A stretch of 64,000 bases of DNA from Leucaena leucocephala (Eukaryota; Streptophyta; Magnoliopsida; Fabales; Fabaceae), in assembly GCA_037074615.1 (NCBI GenBank), contig CM073545.1, forward strand, positions 16,758,001-16,822,000, written 5' to 3'. The position numbers were made by a program, and so were the translations under genes. Of the stretch, positions 11,248 to 22,572 are shown in pieces. Under the pieces are notes generated by a model. That model was not told where the DNA came from. It made no database searches and saw only the letters and a list, made by a program, of their open reading frames with translations. Positions within the stretch are counted from its first letter, which is position 1; each line of letters starts with the position of its first letter.

Positions 11248-13394
11248 ATGCTGTTGGAGAAGATGGACGAGGGAGAAATTTCAAATATCGGTTTTCAGCA
11301 TCAGAACCACCCACCAACCGCCGCATCCTCTAACAATACCAATAATCCTCCTCCGATTCTCAAGAGAAAGAGAAACCTGCCAGGAAACCCAGGCAAGTTC
11401 TATATATATATAAATATATCCTCTCTATAGTTTCTCTGATTCTCTCTTACTTTTATTTTTCATTCTGTAATCAGCTTTGAATATACTCCTGTCTGAAATC
11501 AGCTTTATGTATGTGTACAGATCCTGAAGCGGAAGTGATAGCCCTATCGCCCAAGACACTAATGGCGACGAACAGATTTCTGTGTGAAATTTGTGGGAAA
11601 GGGTTCCAGAGGGATCAAAATCTGCAACTTCATCGACGTGGACATAATCTTCCATGGAAGCTGAAGCAGAGGACAAGTAAAGAAGTGAAAAAGCGAGTGT
11701 ATGTGTGCCCAGAAAAAAGCTGCGTTCACAACCACCCATCGAGGGCTCTTGGAGATTTGACAGGAATCAAAAAGCACTTCTGCAGAAAGCACGGCGAGAA
11801 GAAGTGGAAGTGTGAGAAGTGCTCAAAGCGTTACGCTGTTCAGTCTGATTGGAAAGCCCACTCCAAAACCTGTGGTACTAGGGAATACAAATGTGACTGT
11901 GGCACCATCTTTTCACGGTAATAATTAATATATTTGTATAACTAGTAACTCTGAGCAACAATCTGAAACAAGTAATTAGGTTCTTTCAGTTTTACTGTGA
12001 GAAAGTAGCAAAGGATATACTGAGATTTGCAATATATTGCAAAGCCACACGAGTTTACCTCACTTTCATCATAGAGCAGTAAATATATGATTAAACTTGG
12101 AGTATTTTAAAATCATGATGAAGAGCAAAGTATCTTTGGACCGGATTTAGTGTTTCTGAGGGATAAAATTTTGAAAACACTAGAGTAGGTCAATCTTAAA
12201 GTGTGAGTGTAAATGTGTGCCTGTTGTCTCCCTGTGGCTTTACGGAGTAAAAGCAGAAGAATGAGCAGACAAAGAACTTTCAGAGAAGAGCTTTTATATA
12301 TGTATCATCAACGACAAAAGCTCCTACTTTGGAGTTATCTTCTCTTCAAAGTTCAAACCCTTCCTAATTATGTGATTATTGGTTGATTAATTCTGCTCAT
12401 TTTTTGACTAAAGTCTGACCCCTAATATATAGCTCTTATGATTTTTGTTAAGATTGTTGATATTGGAATTTTTTTTTTGTATTGGAGCAGGAGGGATAGC
12501 TTCATCACGCATAGGGCCTTCTGTGATGCCCTAGCAGAAGAAACAGCAAGAGTGAACGCAGCTTCCAACAACATAAGTTACAGTACTATAATTGGAGCCG
12601 CTTCTTCCCTAGGACCAAACAACAACATGGCAACCCATTTTCCTTCAATCTTCAAGCCAATTTCAAACACCAATAATACCGAGGAACAAGCAAATAATCA
12701 AACGCCTATTAGAGGGCTATCTCTATGGATGGATCATCATCATCAGACAATAATGCCTAGTAATGGAAATATCAGTAACCCTACTCATGATCGTCAGAAT
12801 ATTCATCATCATCATCATCATCAACTTGGGAGCCACCAGCTTGTTTCACATCCACAGCAGCTAAATTGGGTGTTTGGGAACAAGCTCATTTCAAGTTCTT
12901 CGGCCTCTTGCCAAGAGCTAGCAAGCACCTCAATTGGAATGATTAGTGTTCCCTCCTTGTATAGCTCCCAACATCATCATCAAACATACCAAACAACATC
13001 GGCAAACATGTCGGCGACTGCGCTGTTGCAGAAAGCTGCTCAGATAGGGGCCACATCGACCACCTGTGACCCCACATTTCTGGGGAGCTTAGGGATGAAA
13101 CGTAGCAGTGAAGGTGGTGGTCAAGAAGATGATCATGGAAGTGATAACAAGTATTATGGGATGTACAGTTCTGGTTTAGGTTCTGGTTCGGTTCTCACCA
13201 ATGTTGGTGGTGGTGGAGGAAGTGATCAGACGACAGAGAACAACAACTCGGCTAGTGAAATGTCACAAATGCCCCCAGCAAAACGCCCGAGGCAGGTATT
13301 ACAGAATGAAGAAGGAGGGCAAACTAGGGATTTCCTTGGCGTTGGTGGTGTGCAAACCATTTGCCACCCTTCATCAATCAATGGATGGGTCTGA
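11248..13394 (+). CDS. NUC: INDETERMINATE-domain C2H2 zinc-finger transcription factor, NUTCRACKER/IDD8 type
   Basis: Exons are 11248-11392, 11521-11917 and 12491-13394 (481 residues). The ID domain spans about residues 65-192: finger 1 (C70, C73, H86, H90), finger 2 (C111, C116, H134, H139), then two C2HC fingers (C146, C149, H162, C166 and C173, C175, H188, C192). A nuclear-localisation-like KRKRN precedes it. Downstream come His, Ser and Asn runs, the family motif MSATALLQKAAQIGATS, an acidic patch, KRPRQ, and the C-terminus TRDFLGVGG...CHPSSINGWV, which matches Arabidopsis NUC/IDD8 as I remember it. IDD proteins are nuclear DNA-binding factors, and some partner with SHR/SCR. Intron 1 uses a GC donor: only CAG|GCAAGT keeps the frame, giving GAT across the junction. 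The coding sequence looks intact. Confidence 0.93.
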
Positions 13395-15525
13395 TGGTTT
13401 GATTTCCATTAGGTTTAATATTTCAAGACTAATATCAGACACAGTGCCACACTTCAAATTACATTATCATTCGAAAACTACATAATTTTTTCTTTTTTTT
13501 GCCACATAATGGTGTTTAATCCTGAAAATGTCTTCAGTTATATATAGTGTACCACGATCAGCTAATGCATGGAATAATAAACGACTTCTTCAAAGTGGGT
13601 AAATTAATAATCAGCTGATTTCACCACCTAAAACATATCCACTTTAAAGAGTTTTTATTGATTCACTGTACAGTGATGAGCTTTTACATTGCATAAATCT
13701 AAGAAATTACAGTACTTATTAGCTTGTCCCATTTTTATGCAATACTTTTTCGTTACTTTTTCTCGATGTAAGGGAAAGAAAAGATTAAGTGTGTGAAATG
13801 AAGACTTTGGAGGGAGGAAAACTGGAAATTAAAAGCCTCAGATTTTGAAGTACTTTACAAGGAAAAAGAAACGGCAACATAGAAATTATAAGTTTTATTA
13901 TCTCTGTATATTGGGTATCTTATCCATATTGATCTGTTCTTCTCCCTTTCCCTCTCCCCCCACCCCCCTCTTTATCATCTGAAACTCATATTGAAGGACC
14001 ACAAAAGCAGCAAAATTAATTCTTTTAACCAATTTTAACAATTACATATACTCACGATATCACTTGTTATTACAGATGAGATTGAACCAATGACTTCTCA
14101 TTTAGTGAGGGTTTTCATGTCAATAGGCTACAAGGGCATTGACACTACCCTGCTAGTTAAGTTATGTGTTTATTAGTTATAACTAATCTCTCACTAATTT
14201 CATCGCATATTATTTTACAGGATATATATGGGAGTTATATATATTTGAGTGGTTGCTTGTGGTGGAAGAAGAAAAGGAAGAAAGAGAGTGAAGAATGCAT
14301 ATTCTTTTGAATCTTGAAAGCTGACTCAAATTTAATGTAAAAACGGGAGCTTTTGTGAAAGGGAATGAATATGTGGGCTAGTGGGAACAAAGCAAAGCAA
14401 AGAAAGCAGCGCTTTTGGACTCCATTATTGCTCAGTTTTGCGCATCTCTGTGTTGTGCTTCTTGTAACTTGTCTTTTCAATCTCTCATGATGGGGGGGAA
14501 TTTCCCTTTACCTTTTCTTTTTTCCCAATCACAAAAAGCATGATTCTAGCTTTTTTGTGCTATGACTTTTTACGTTAATTAATTAATTATTTTATTAAAT
14601 TCAAATATAATGAGTAAGCTTTTCATCATGTTCATTCTCTCCTACGATGCATATACTTGTTGTAGTATTTCGAGATTGGCTATCTTTCTCAGACATGTCA
14701 AAAATGGATATTCTCTGAGAAAATGCACATGACCTTCTGAATTCTCATTTAATAATGATCAATTCTCTTCTTCTTCTTCTCTTCATTTATGGCCAGGCCA
14801 CTGTCATCCCATTAATTATTTCTTTGCATTTTTCTTTTGGATGCAGAGAAAAATATGATAGAGCAAAAGCTAAAACAGAAAAATAAGAGAACAAAATAAT
14901 TTTTTCCCTGTTTAAATGACAAGAAAAATGAAGGAGAAGAAAGGTGTTGGGCACACATGAATGTATGTTTTCATGATCAGTTTTTGGTTATATGTATAAT
15001 AGTATATGCTGGCTTTATATATATATACACACACACAGAGAGGGCAAGTAATTAAAGTAATTAAGAAGAAACAGAGTTGAGGAGAGATTTGAAAGCGAAA
15101 TAATAGGATAAGGATGAGAGAGCAGTGAAAGTGAAGATAAAAGAAAGAAAGAGGGAGTGAAGTGAAGTGAATGCAATAATAAAAGAAGACACATATATTC
15201 CCCCGTCTTAGACTGCCGTACTACATATCTTTGATCTTGTTTTCCCTTTTGGTTACATCCCAGCGTGCTCCATGGGACACCTCCTCTCAAATTCATCTTC
15301 ACCTTCTTATTTAAGTTATGTAATCACAACATTCATTTCATCTACTATTTACTTAAAATATCTTCAATGTTAATATTATATTTTCAACGTTAGGACAATT
15401 TTACTAGCTCAAGATAGGTTATACATAGTTAAAGGAGAGCGACACTAGTTGGAGACAAGTTATACATGGATCTTTACACAAATTTCATGTATCTTTTTTC
15501 AGAAATTTTCCCTTATATTATATTT
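13395..15525. other. Intergenic, IDD 3' flank
   Basis: AT-rich 3' flank without recognisable genes. A C-rich run lies at about 13955-13970 and an AG-rich stretch at about 15040-15160. The open frames on the minus strand at 14235-14480 and 15015-15302 are low-complexity (Phe/Ser/Leu) and not protein-like. Confidence 0.45.
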
Positions 15526-15725
15526 ATTTTATTTTATTTAGTTGCCCACCCGATTCACCGGAGCTTTGCCCCTACTACATCCGGTTCTGATCCGCGTCGC
15601 GCTCCTGGCTATGGTGGGTGAGTCTTCCAACAGGAATTTTTTGCATACGCCAAGGCTCAAACTCGAGATCTCGTTTAAGTAATACTGAGTCGTTTACTAC
15701 TCGGACTAACCCTATTAATTATTAT
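15526..15725 (-). mobile_element. SINE, family A, copy 2
   Basis: The body is about 15543-15713 on the minus strand. It shows the same tRNA-like head (GGTTAGTCCGAGTAGTAAAC), the B box GAGTTTGAGCC and the 3' block GGTGAATCGGGTGGGC as copies at 3031 and 22149. An ATTATATTTAT motif on both sides is the likely target duplication, though the flanks are too AT-rich to be sure of its length. Confidence 0.75.
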
Positions 15726-16377
15726 ATTTATATATGTATGGACATTTTTCAGCCTATTTTCGGACAATGCTCAAGATCCATATTAGAGTTCGAACATTGA
15801 GTTTGGTCCAAAAACAGGATCTGTAATTGGGCTTCAAATGGGCCTTATCCATCAAGAATCATCAATGAAACGTGCTGACACTGAATCCAGGAGAACGAAA
15901 CAGAGGGAAGAGGGAGAGGGCATGAGAGCGAGAGTGAACACTATGTATGAGATATTTATTATTATAATATAATCTATTTAGATATTAATTAAGATAATTA
16001 ATAAATATTTTTTAGTGTGGCCTATAGTCATTTAGACCCATTCTAATGTGGGTTATTGACTCAGTTTATTAAAATTAATTTTGTGATGGTAGAAATTAAC
16101 AATTTACAATTTTATCGTGTGATAGTTTGAATTTCATAGCGATAATTTAGTTTCTCTGCTCATTCTTAAAAGTTTTTCACTGATGACGACAGTATACAAG
16201 TTGTCATCACTGTACTTAATTAGCAGCTGAAAGAATCTATTATTTATCTAACAATATTTTTTGATTAACATATCTTTGAGTTGAGTTTTAGTTTTTTCTC
16301 AGATCAATTAAACTAATATCGCATCTCATGTAAGTTGTTATAATTATGTTATATATAGGATGTTTATATTCTAACAG
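15726..16377. other. Intergenic sequence 5' of the methyltransferase exon
   Basis: I searched this stretch for the missing upstream exons of the methyltransferase, especially an ELGAGxG-type SAM-binding motif, and found none on either strand. It is AT-rich apart from a GA-rich patch near 15895-15935. Confidence 0.5.
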
Positions 16378-16729
16378 CATGTTCACCGACTCGCCGGTGA
16401 TCAAGCTTCCTCCGTTTGGCCTTTATTGGAACAATCCCGATCAAATTAAGGCTCTTAATCCACACTTAGGCTTCGTCATCGCTACCGACGTCGTTTACAT
16501 TGAAGAATCCGTCGGTCAATTGGTCTCCGCCATGGAGGCCCTTCTAGCCTATAAGGGCGTCTTTTTTCTCGGTTACCAGTTAAGGTTCCCCGAGGCGCAC
16601 AAGCTTTTCTGGGAACTGTGTGAGAAAGTGTTTGCGATTAACAAAGTTCCTCACGACCACCTTCATCCTGAGTATGCATATGAGGAGGCCGACGTTTATG
16701 TACTGAGGAAGAAGAGAAAACAATCATAG
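16378..16729 (+). pseudogene. METTL21-like lysine methyltransferase, isolated last exon
   Basis: The 117-residue frame from ATG 16379 matches only the C-terminal half of plant METTL21-like methyltransferases (family 16, SAM-dependent protein lysine methylation). Recognisable parts are NPDQIKALNPH, VIATDVVYIEESV (the family DVVY motif), LLAYKGVFFLGYQLRFPEAH and YEEADVYVLRKK. The sequence just upstream ends CTAACAG, a good splice acceptor, so this is a terminal exon. The SAM-binding half is absent from the upstream DNA, and PHLGF replaces the usual PPFDF before VIATD. I infer a truncated relic. A distant upstream exon or a transcribed short form cannot be excluded. Its position beside the IDD gene fits the Arabidopsis neighbour At5g44170. 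Confidence 0.7.
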
Positions 16730-18337
16730 CCACTGTGGAGTCATAACTAGGAAGAATTATCGGTAAACTTTCGATATTTTTGGGTAATCAATGTTCCTTG
16801 TTAATATATATCCTGAAACTCGTAGCCTCGTAGGTTCTCTGGGCAAAGTTCTGTAATGTCCAGTGATTTAGCTTCAAGTGCATAATGTGCAGTGATTACC
16901 ATTGGGATGTCTGTTTGTTTTTTGTTATAATTGATGCTTTATTTCGATCATCAGATTAATTTATATCCGTTGGTTAAAATCAACATGAGTTTAGATTGCT
17001 TGTTTCCTATATAAAAGAGTGTACATTTCGATATTTTAATTCTTGAATTGAATTGCATCTGGTGTTGAAATTTGAATGAAGTAATTGATGAGGACATGGC
17101 TGAAAGATTCATATATCGAAGTTGACTCAAGTTTGTGGCGTGTTGATCGATGCTCAGGTGAGTGTTTTGACTTATAATGCTAGATATGCCCATGGGAGGA
17201 GAAACCGTGAGCTTGGGTTCAGATGCTTACCAAATTGTTTCATGCTTTGCTTCCTTTCCAAAAGGTTATTGAACTGATGAATCTGGACTTTGACATGATT
17301 GTCATATTAAAATAACATCTGAACATTTTGGATTATGTTTGATTTTATCAATATATAATGTCAACCCTAGATTGTAGTTGGAAATTGATAATGTCAAAAC
17401 AAGCGATTGACATGTCTTATCTATATGGTATAGTACAGAATTAATATGCCTAAAACTGAAGCTAAATTGGTTTCTAGGTTTGAGGAATTATTGGTGAATG
17501 GAAAATTTTCTTCACTACTCTGGTGGGTCAAACTTTGGGTGTTGTGGCCGATGAGACAAAAGAATCCAAATCACGAGTATACAAAAGGAACTCAATTATA
17601 AAACTTTTAGATGATTTCACTGTGCAGCGTTGTAGATCCCATATGCAAGGTGTAAAATGATTCAGTGTTTGGAACATCTTGGAACCAAGTTCTTGGTTTG
17701 AGAGAAAAAGATGATGATGGGTTAAGTTATGATAATTGGATTATAATAAATTATTTTAAGTTAACATCTAGTCAGATTATTTTTGACGAGCCATTACCAC
17801 ATATCTTCTTCTTAATGTAAATTAAAATTAACCTATTATAGTTATCATCCGAGGACTTTAATAATATTTTGGAAAATTGGACCTAAAGTTGTAAGTGAAA
17901 AGGGCATATGATCTGAAGCTGAAGATTGCTTGAGGTGCACTCTACAAACCATCGTACAAACTACTCTTCTAATATGATTATACACTGTTCAAAGCAGGAT
18001 ATATAAATCTATTTTAACAATGGATTAATATTAATTTAAGATTATATTATTGCACTTTCTTCATTAATAGTAAGCATCATAATATACATAGTCAAGTAGT
18101 AATTAAATGATCATAGGGTTTGAATCCTGACATGCTTTCAATAAGAAAACAAGAACCCATTTCAACCCATATTATACTTGTAGAATTAATAAATTAAAAT
18201 TTACCCCTAGCTCATTTCTTCAGTGAGAGATTACACACACACACACATATATATATAATTATGATAATTTGTAAAATTGTAAGTCTTCATCACCTATGTC
18301 GTCTTCTTCTCTCATACCCAAATTAACCTGTTTCCAT
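16730..18337. other. Intergenic, no gene seen
   Basis: AT-rich DNA between the methyltransferase exon and the 3' end of the NAC gene. It contains a CA/TA run at about 18234-18258 and nothing else recognisable. Confidence 0.5.
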
Positions 18338-20119
18338 TCAAGCAATGAAAGGAGATTCATCATCATGAACTGGGAAATGAGAAGATCTTTGTTGGGCAGC
18401 TTGATCGAATGATATGAAGGTAGCAGAGTTATAGAACTCAACGAAGCCATTATTGTTCTTGATGTTGGTGACAGCTCCATGAAGAAGATGATGTTGATGA
18501 AGCAGAGGTTGATGAGTTTTGAGAAGTGAATTACCACACTGACGAGGCTGTGTCTGATAGAAAACCTTGGACACAACCAACTCGCCTTCCTTCTCCTCTT
18601 CGTTGGATCCGAGGTGGTACTGATGCATCACCCAGTTTGTCTTCTCAGGCTTCCTCTGTTTGCGATAGTTGGCGTAAAGTACAAGGATTTTCTTGTAGCC
18701 TTTCAACTTTCCATTAATGAAGGCAGGCCTCGTCTTGCCTGTTTTGTGCCACCTCGTCTCACTTCCTTCTGCTTCTTCTGAGTTTACCTTTCTCCGTTTT
18801 CTTGTTCCCGTTGTGTATGCTTTTGATGGCCTGTGAAAGAAATGCCGGATCAAGCCATCTTTCTAACTCCTGCATGCACCACAAATTAACACACACACAT
18901 GTATCAGATCACATGTTAATTTATTTTACTATATGAAGGATATTAATTCTTTTTTATATTATATTAAATGGGCACTAACAGCATGAAATGTTACAAATGG
19001 GATCAAATTAACGACCTTCCAATTATAAGGAAGTTTTCATGGTGAAGGATATTAATTCTACCCTGAAATAGTGTGTTATTAATCCTACTCTTGCAATTTG
19101 TTTAGTAAATTATCAAACTAAAACTCATGATTTACGTTCAAATTGAATGCTACCAAAAATATATTTCATGCAGTAACTGCCATGCAAATCAATACACATG
19201 CACACTTCCATGACGGAAATTAATACCGATCAATATTCTCCTGCTTAATTGAATGAAAGACTAATATCTTTCAGCAGGGGAACACAAGTAAAGCCCTTGC
19301 TAAATAAACATTATATTTCCATGACGGAAACTTGAGTGAAATAGGTTTATCGAAGCTTTTAATTATACACTCATATATATATTGTTAAAGTTTAGGTTTA
19401 GCTAAACTAAAATCAACCTCATATCATGTTATAGGGAAAACTCGACAGCATTTTGTCCAAAAACTATATATATATATAAACACACACACACAGTAACATT
19501 GTTGAAGAGGAATATTCCTAAGACGTATATATAGTGGTCACATATTCTGCAGTAACGAAGATGATAATTAAGAATATATATATACATATATATATACGTC
19601 GCTTCCACAATCTGCTTCGTTTTCTTGTTCATATGCAAACGAGTCTGAAAGAAGCCAACTTCTACCATGAAGGAACTATATTATACACACTTCTGTATCG
19701 AAGTGATGATATAGCTTAGATATTAAAAGTCATGATTATGAAGAGGAGGAAAGAAGAAGAAGAGACCTGGGAGTTTCTGGGGATGAGTAGAGCAGATTCC
19801 ATTCTGGGCTTCAAGAGTAGGAATGAAGTCATCGATCAAAGGATGAAGCTTTTGAATATCAGACCTCACCTTCGCCTCCAAGTGTTCTAAAAGCTCCTGA
19901 TCACTCGGATCGAACTTCACTCCTGCTGGTAATCCTGGTAACTCATGTATTCCTCCCTATATATATATTTCCCATTTCATATTCATTCATTATATATATA
20001 TATATACAGAGTTAAACCAAGGATATATGTGAATATATATAATGAACCTGGTCTTTGACATGATGGCCACACGAAGGACAAGTTCTGTCCGCAATACTCA
20101 TATTGCTTTGCTGTGTCAT
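18338..20119 (-). CDS. NAC transcription factor, SND2/SND3 (ANAC073/ANAC010) type, with apparent 1-nt deletion
   Basis: Minus-strand exons are 20048-20119, 19767-19956 and 18338-18869. Exon 1 encodes MTQQSNMSIADRTCPSCGHH, the CPSCGHH signature of this NAC subgroup. Exon 2 has the NAC start (LPGLPAGVKFDPSDQELLEH). Exon 3 has IRHFFHRPSKAYTTGTRKRR, GYKKILVLYANY, KTNWVMHQYHLG and KVFYQTQPRQCG, near-identical to SND2/SND3, nuclear activators of secondary-wall genes. The first ATG is chosen because an in-frame TAA lies just upstream. Exon 2 ends in phase 1, but after the acceptor at 18870 the conserved KDG frame is one base short. With these splice sites the protein stops soon after GVRKMA. No other AG restores frame. 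About 264 residues would be expected if intact. Confidence 0.85.
18870..19766 (-). other. Second intron of the NAC gene
   Basis: A 0.9 kb AT-rich intron. It holds TA and CA runs near 19465-19490 and 19570-19600, and a repeated TCCATGACGGAAA at about 19207 and 19319. No coding sequence is seen. Confidence 0.5.
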
Positions 20120-21034
20120 TTTTAATTATTCCTTTCTCTTACCCCATCTCTTCTTCATTCCATTCTGCAATATATATCTTCTCTTCTTCACACTTCTTCT
20201 TTTTCTCTTCTGTTAACTCGTAAAGCATACAACAGAATCTAAAGAAGGCCAGAGAGAGAGAGAGAGAAGTTTAATTATCTATATCGGAACAAAAAGCAAG
20301 TTAATAAAAAAGGTGAGAGGGAATAAAGAAATGTACTGTTTTGTGTGTCTTGTAAAGATTGATCCCCTCATACAACAAATCCTTTGTTGAGGGGTGGAAA
20401 AGAACTGAATTCTCTCTCACTTTTCTTTTTCACTAAAGACTTTAAGAGAATGTTTCATAGTCCTTCCCTCTAACCCTCTCCTTTCCTATTCTGAGAGAGA
20501 GGTCATACCTTAAAAACCTCAACAGACGATGAATGTATATGTATACAGAGAGAGCTAGCCTCATGGAACCTAAAAAATAAAATAAAAAGGATCGCTTTGA
20601 TCTCAAGAATTGTTTTAATGCTTTGTATGGAAACTTGTAGAATAAATATGTGTGTAGGTTATAATTTTGTCCTACTTACTCCATTACTAACGCTAGCAGC
20701 TGAGAGCGTTTGCTTTACTCTCTTGTTTTTAATCTTAATTCACATCTTATGATTCAGCCATTAATTGTTTGCTTATAATATTTTGTTTTAATACAATGAC
20801 AAGGCACCAAACAGCTGTTTTATTTTGGAAACGAAAATGTGTTTTTTTTTTATAAGTTTAGAAGAAACTCTCTCAGAGATATGAAGTGGAGTGGGATTGG
20901 GGCAATCTAATTAACTTGGAAGAACCACACCAAGAATGGTTGGAATTCAGGTCTCATGTCGTGTTGGAGTGCAGGTAAAGCTAAATTGTAATAACCAGAA
21001 CGAAGACGAAGAGCCTGGTGACGATGAAATCAAG

Positions 21035-21088
<54 letters not shown>

Positions 21089-22138
21089 GAAAGTATATAT
21101 CAGAGATATGAGAGAGAGCCAACCATAAAATCTATTCCTTCAAGTAAACTTGTCATGCATAGCAAGAAAGCAATGTACTTCTGTCAGGATCTTCCTGCTT
21201 ATTTTAACCGTACAAAAACCTCGTGATTACTCAAACACGAGATCTCAAAATTCAAATACGGGTAAATGTATAAAATACTTTTGGTATAGCTAACTCCAAT
21301 TGAGCGCAACCATTTGAATATAATTTAATCAAATAGCGATATCAGTATATGTGTGTTGTTGGTGACATATAAACTTCTTGCAAAGGTGTCAATTGTTGGT
21401 GAAGGACAGAGACAAAAAAAAACCATGTTCAATTAATTAAACTCATGGGAATAGAATGTGATTTTTCCCAATTTATTGTATTTTTCTATTATTAGTGGAA
21501 TGTTTGTGAACCCTCATTGTGATTATGATATTTTTGATTCGTTGCTGCTACCAAGTGCTGCTTGTTATTTGGTAGAGTAGTTATTTTGTTACGTAACTTT
21601 TAATTAGATTAAGTGTTATCCCCAAAAAAATAGAGATTTTGACAAGAGACACAACTTAATTAAAAGAAGAGAAATCAAGGATCAAGAATTGGTTTCTCAT
21701 AACATAGAAGCATTTCATTCTCACTATAGGCTTCTCCTCATAAAAGTTGATTTAAGTCACACTCAATAAAATGTAGTTCTTTTCTTAATAATATATATAT
21801 AGGTATTATTTTCAACCCCTTAAAATTTATACAAATTAAAATTTTTAATCTTGGCTCCCTTCAAATTGAAGATCATCTTTCTGTTTATTTACGAGACTTA
21901 AAAAAACACTTATAAAAGACTTATAATATTTCTTACATGAGCCCTTGTAACACTTATAAAATTCGACGCCATTTGAGGCCCTTGTGTGTCGTCAGTTGTG
22001 AGGCCTTGTTTATCTATCTTTTGGGCCAGAGGAATTTTTGTTTATTTTCCAATTGTGACTGCTTAAACATTGGGCCTTTAAAAAACACGAAACCCAACAT
22101 CAAAACTTCAGACCAAAACATAACCTCAAAATCAATTT
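20120..22138. other. NAC upstream region and intergenic sequence
   Basis: Upstream DNA of the NAC gene with CT-rich stretches at 20125-20220 (likely 5' leader) and a GA run at 20252-20268. A long AT microsatellite lies near 21036. No further gene is visible. Confidence 0.45.
21036..21087. repeat. (AT)n microsatellite
   Basis: About 26 uninterrupted AT/TA dinucleotide units. The length is likely to be polymorphic and to foster assembly error. Confidence 0.9.
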
Positions 22139-22139
22139 C

Positions 22140-22346
22140 TTTCCACCAACCAGGAGTTAGTCCGAGTGGTAAACGACTCAATATCACTTAAGGAAAGTTT
22201 TGAGTTTGAGCCTTAGCGCATATAAAAAATTTTCGTTGGGAGACTCACCCACTATAGTCAGGTGCGTGACGCGGGTCAAATCCGGATGTAGTCGGGATAA
22301 AGTTCCGGTGAACCGGGTGGGCAACAAAAAAAAAATATTTCCACCA
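22140..22346 (+). mobile_element. SINE, family A, copy 3
   Basis: A plus-strand copy with body about 22149-22337. It has the tRNA-like head AGTTAGTCCGAGTGGTAAAC, a B-box-like GAGTTTGAGCC, and the 3' block GGTGAACCGGGTGGGC plus an A-rich tail. The 9-bp TTTCCACCA occurs at 22140-22148 and 22338-22346 as target duplication. It sits about 20 bp before copy 4 in the same orientation. Confidence 0.85.
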
Positions 22347-22357
22347 TTTAAAAATTC

Positions 22358-22572
22358 TTTAAAACATACCAAACAGAGGTTGATCCGAGTGGTAAGCGGC
22401 TCAGTACCGCTTAAACGAGGTCTCGAATTCAAGCTTTGAAGTATGGAGAAATTCTCATTAGGAGACTTACCCACCATAGCCAGATGCGCAACGCGGATCA
22501 GATCCGAATGTAATCGAAACAAAGTTACGGTAAATCGGGTAGGCAACACACAACAAAAATTTTTTAAAACAT
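22358..22572 (+). mobile_element. SINE, family A, copy 4
   Basis: A plus-strand copy with body about 22368-22562. It has the head AGGTTGATCCGAGTGGTAAG, followed by the same central blocks (AGACTTACCCACCATAGCC) and a CAACA-rich tail. TTTAAAACAT flanks it at 22358-22367 and 22563-22572. Its separate target duplication shows that it inserted independently of copy 3. Confidence 0.85.

Noticed and set aside
14235..15302. A microRNA precursor
   Set aside because: I compared it by eye with a few familiar plant miRNA sequences (e.g. miR156, miR164, miR171) and saw no match, and no convincing stem-loop arms.
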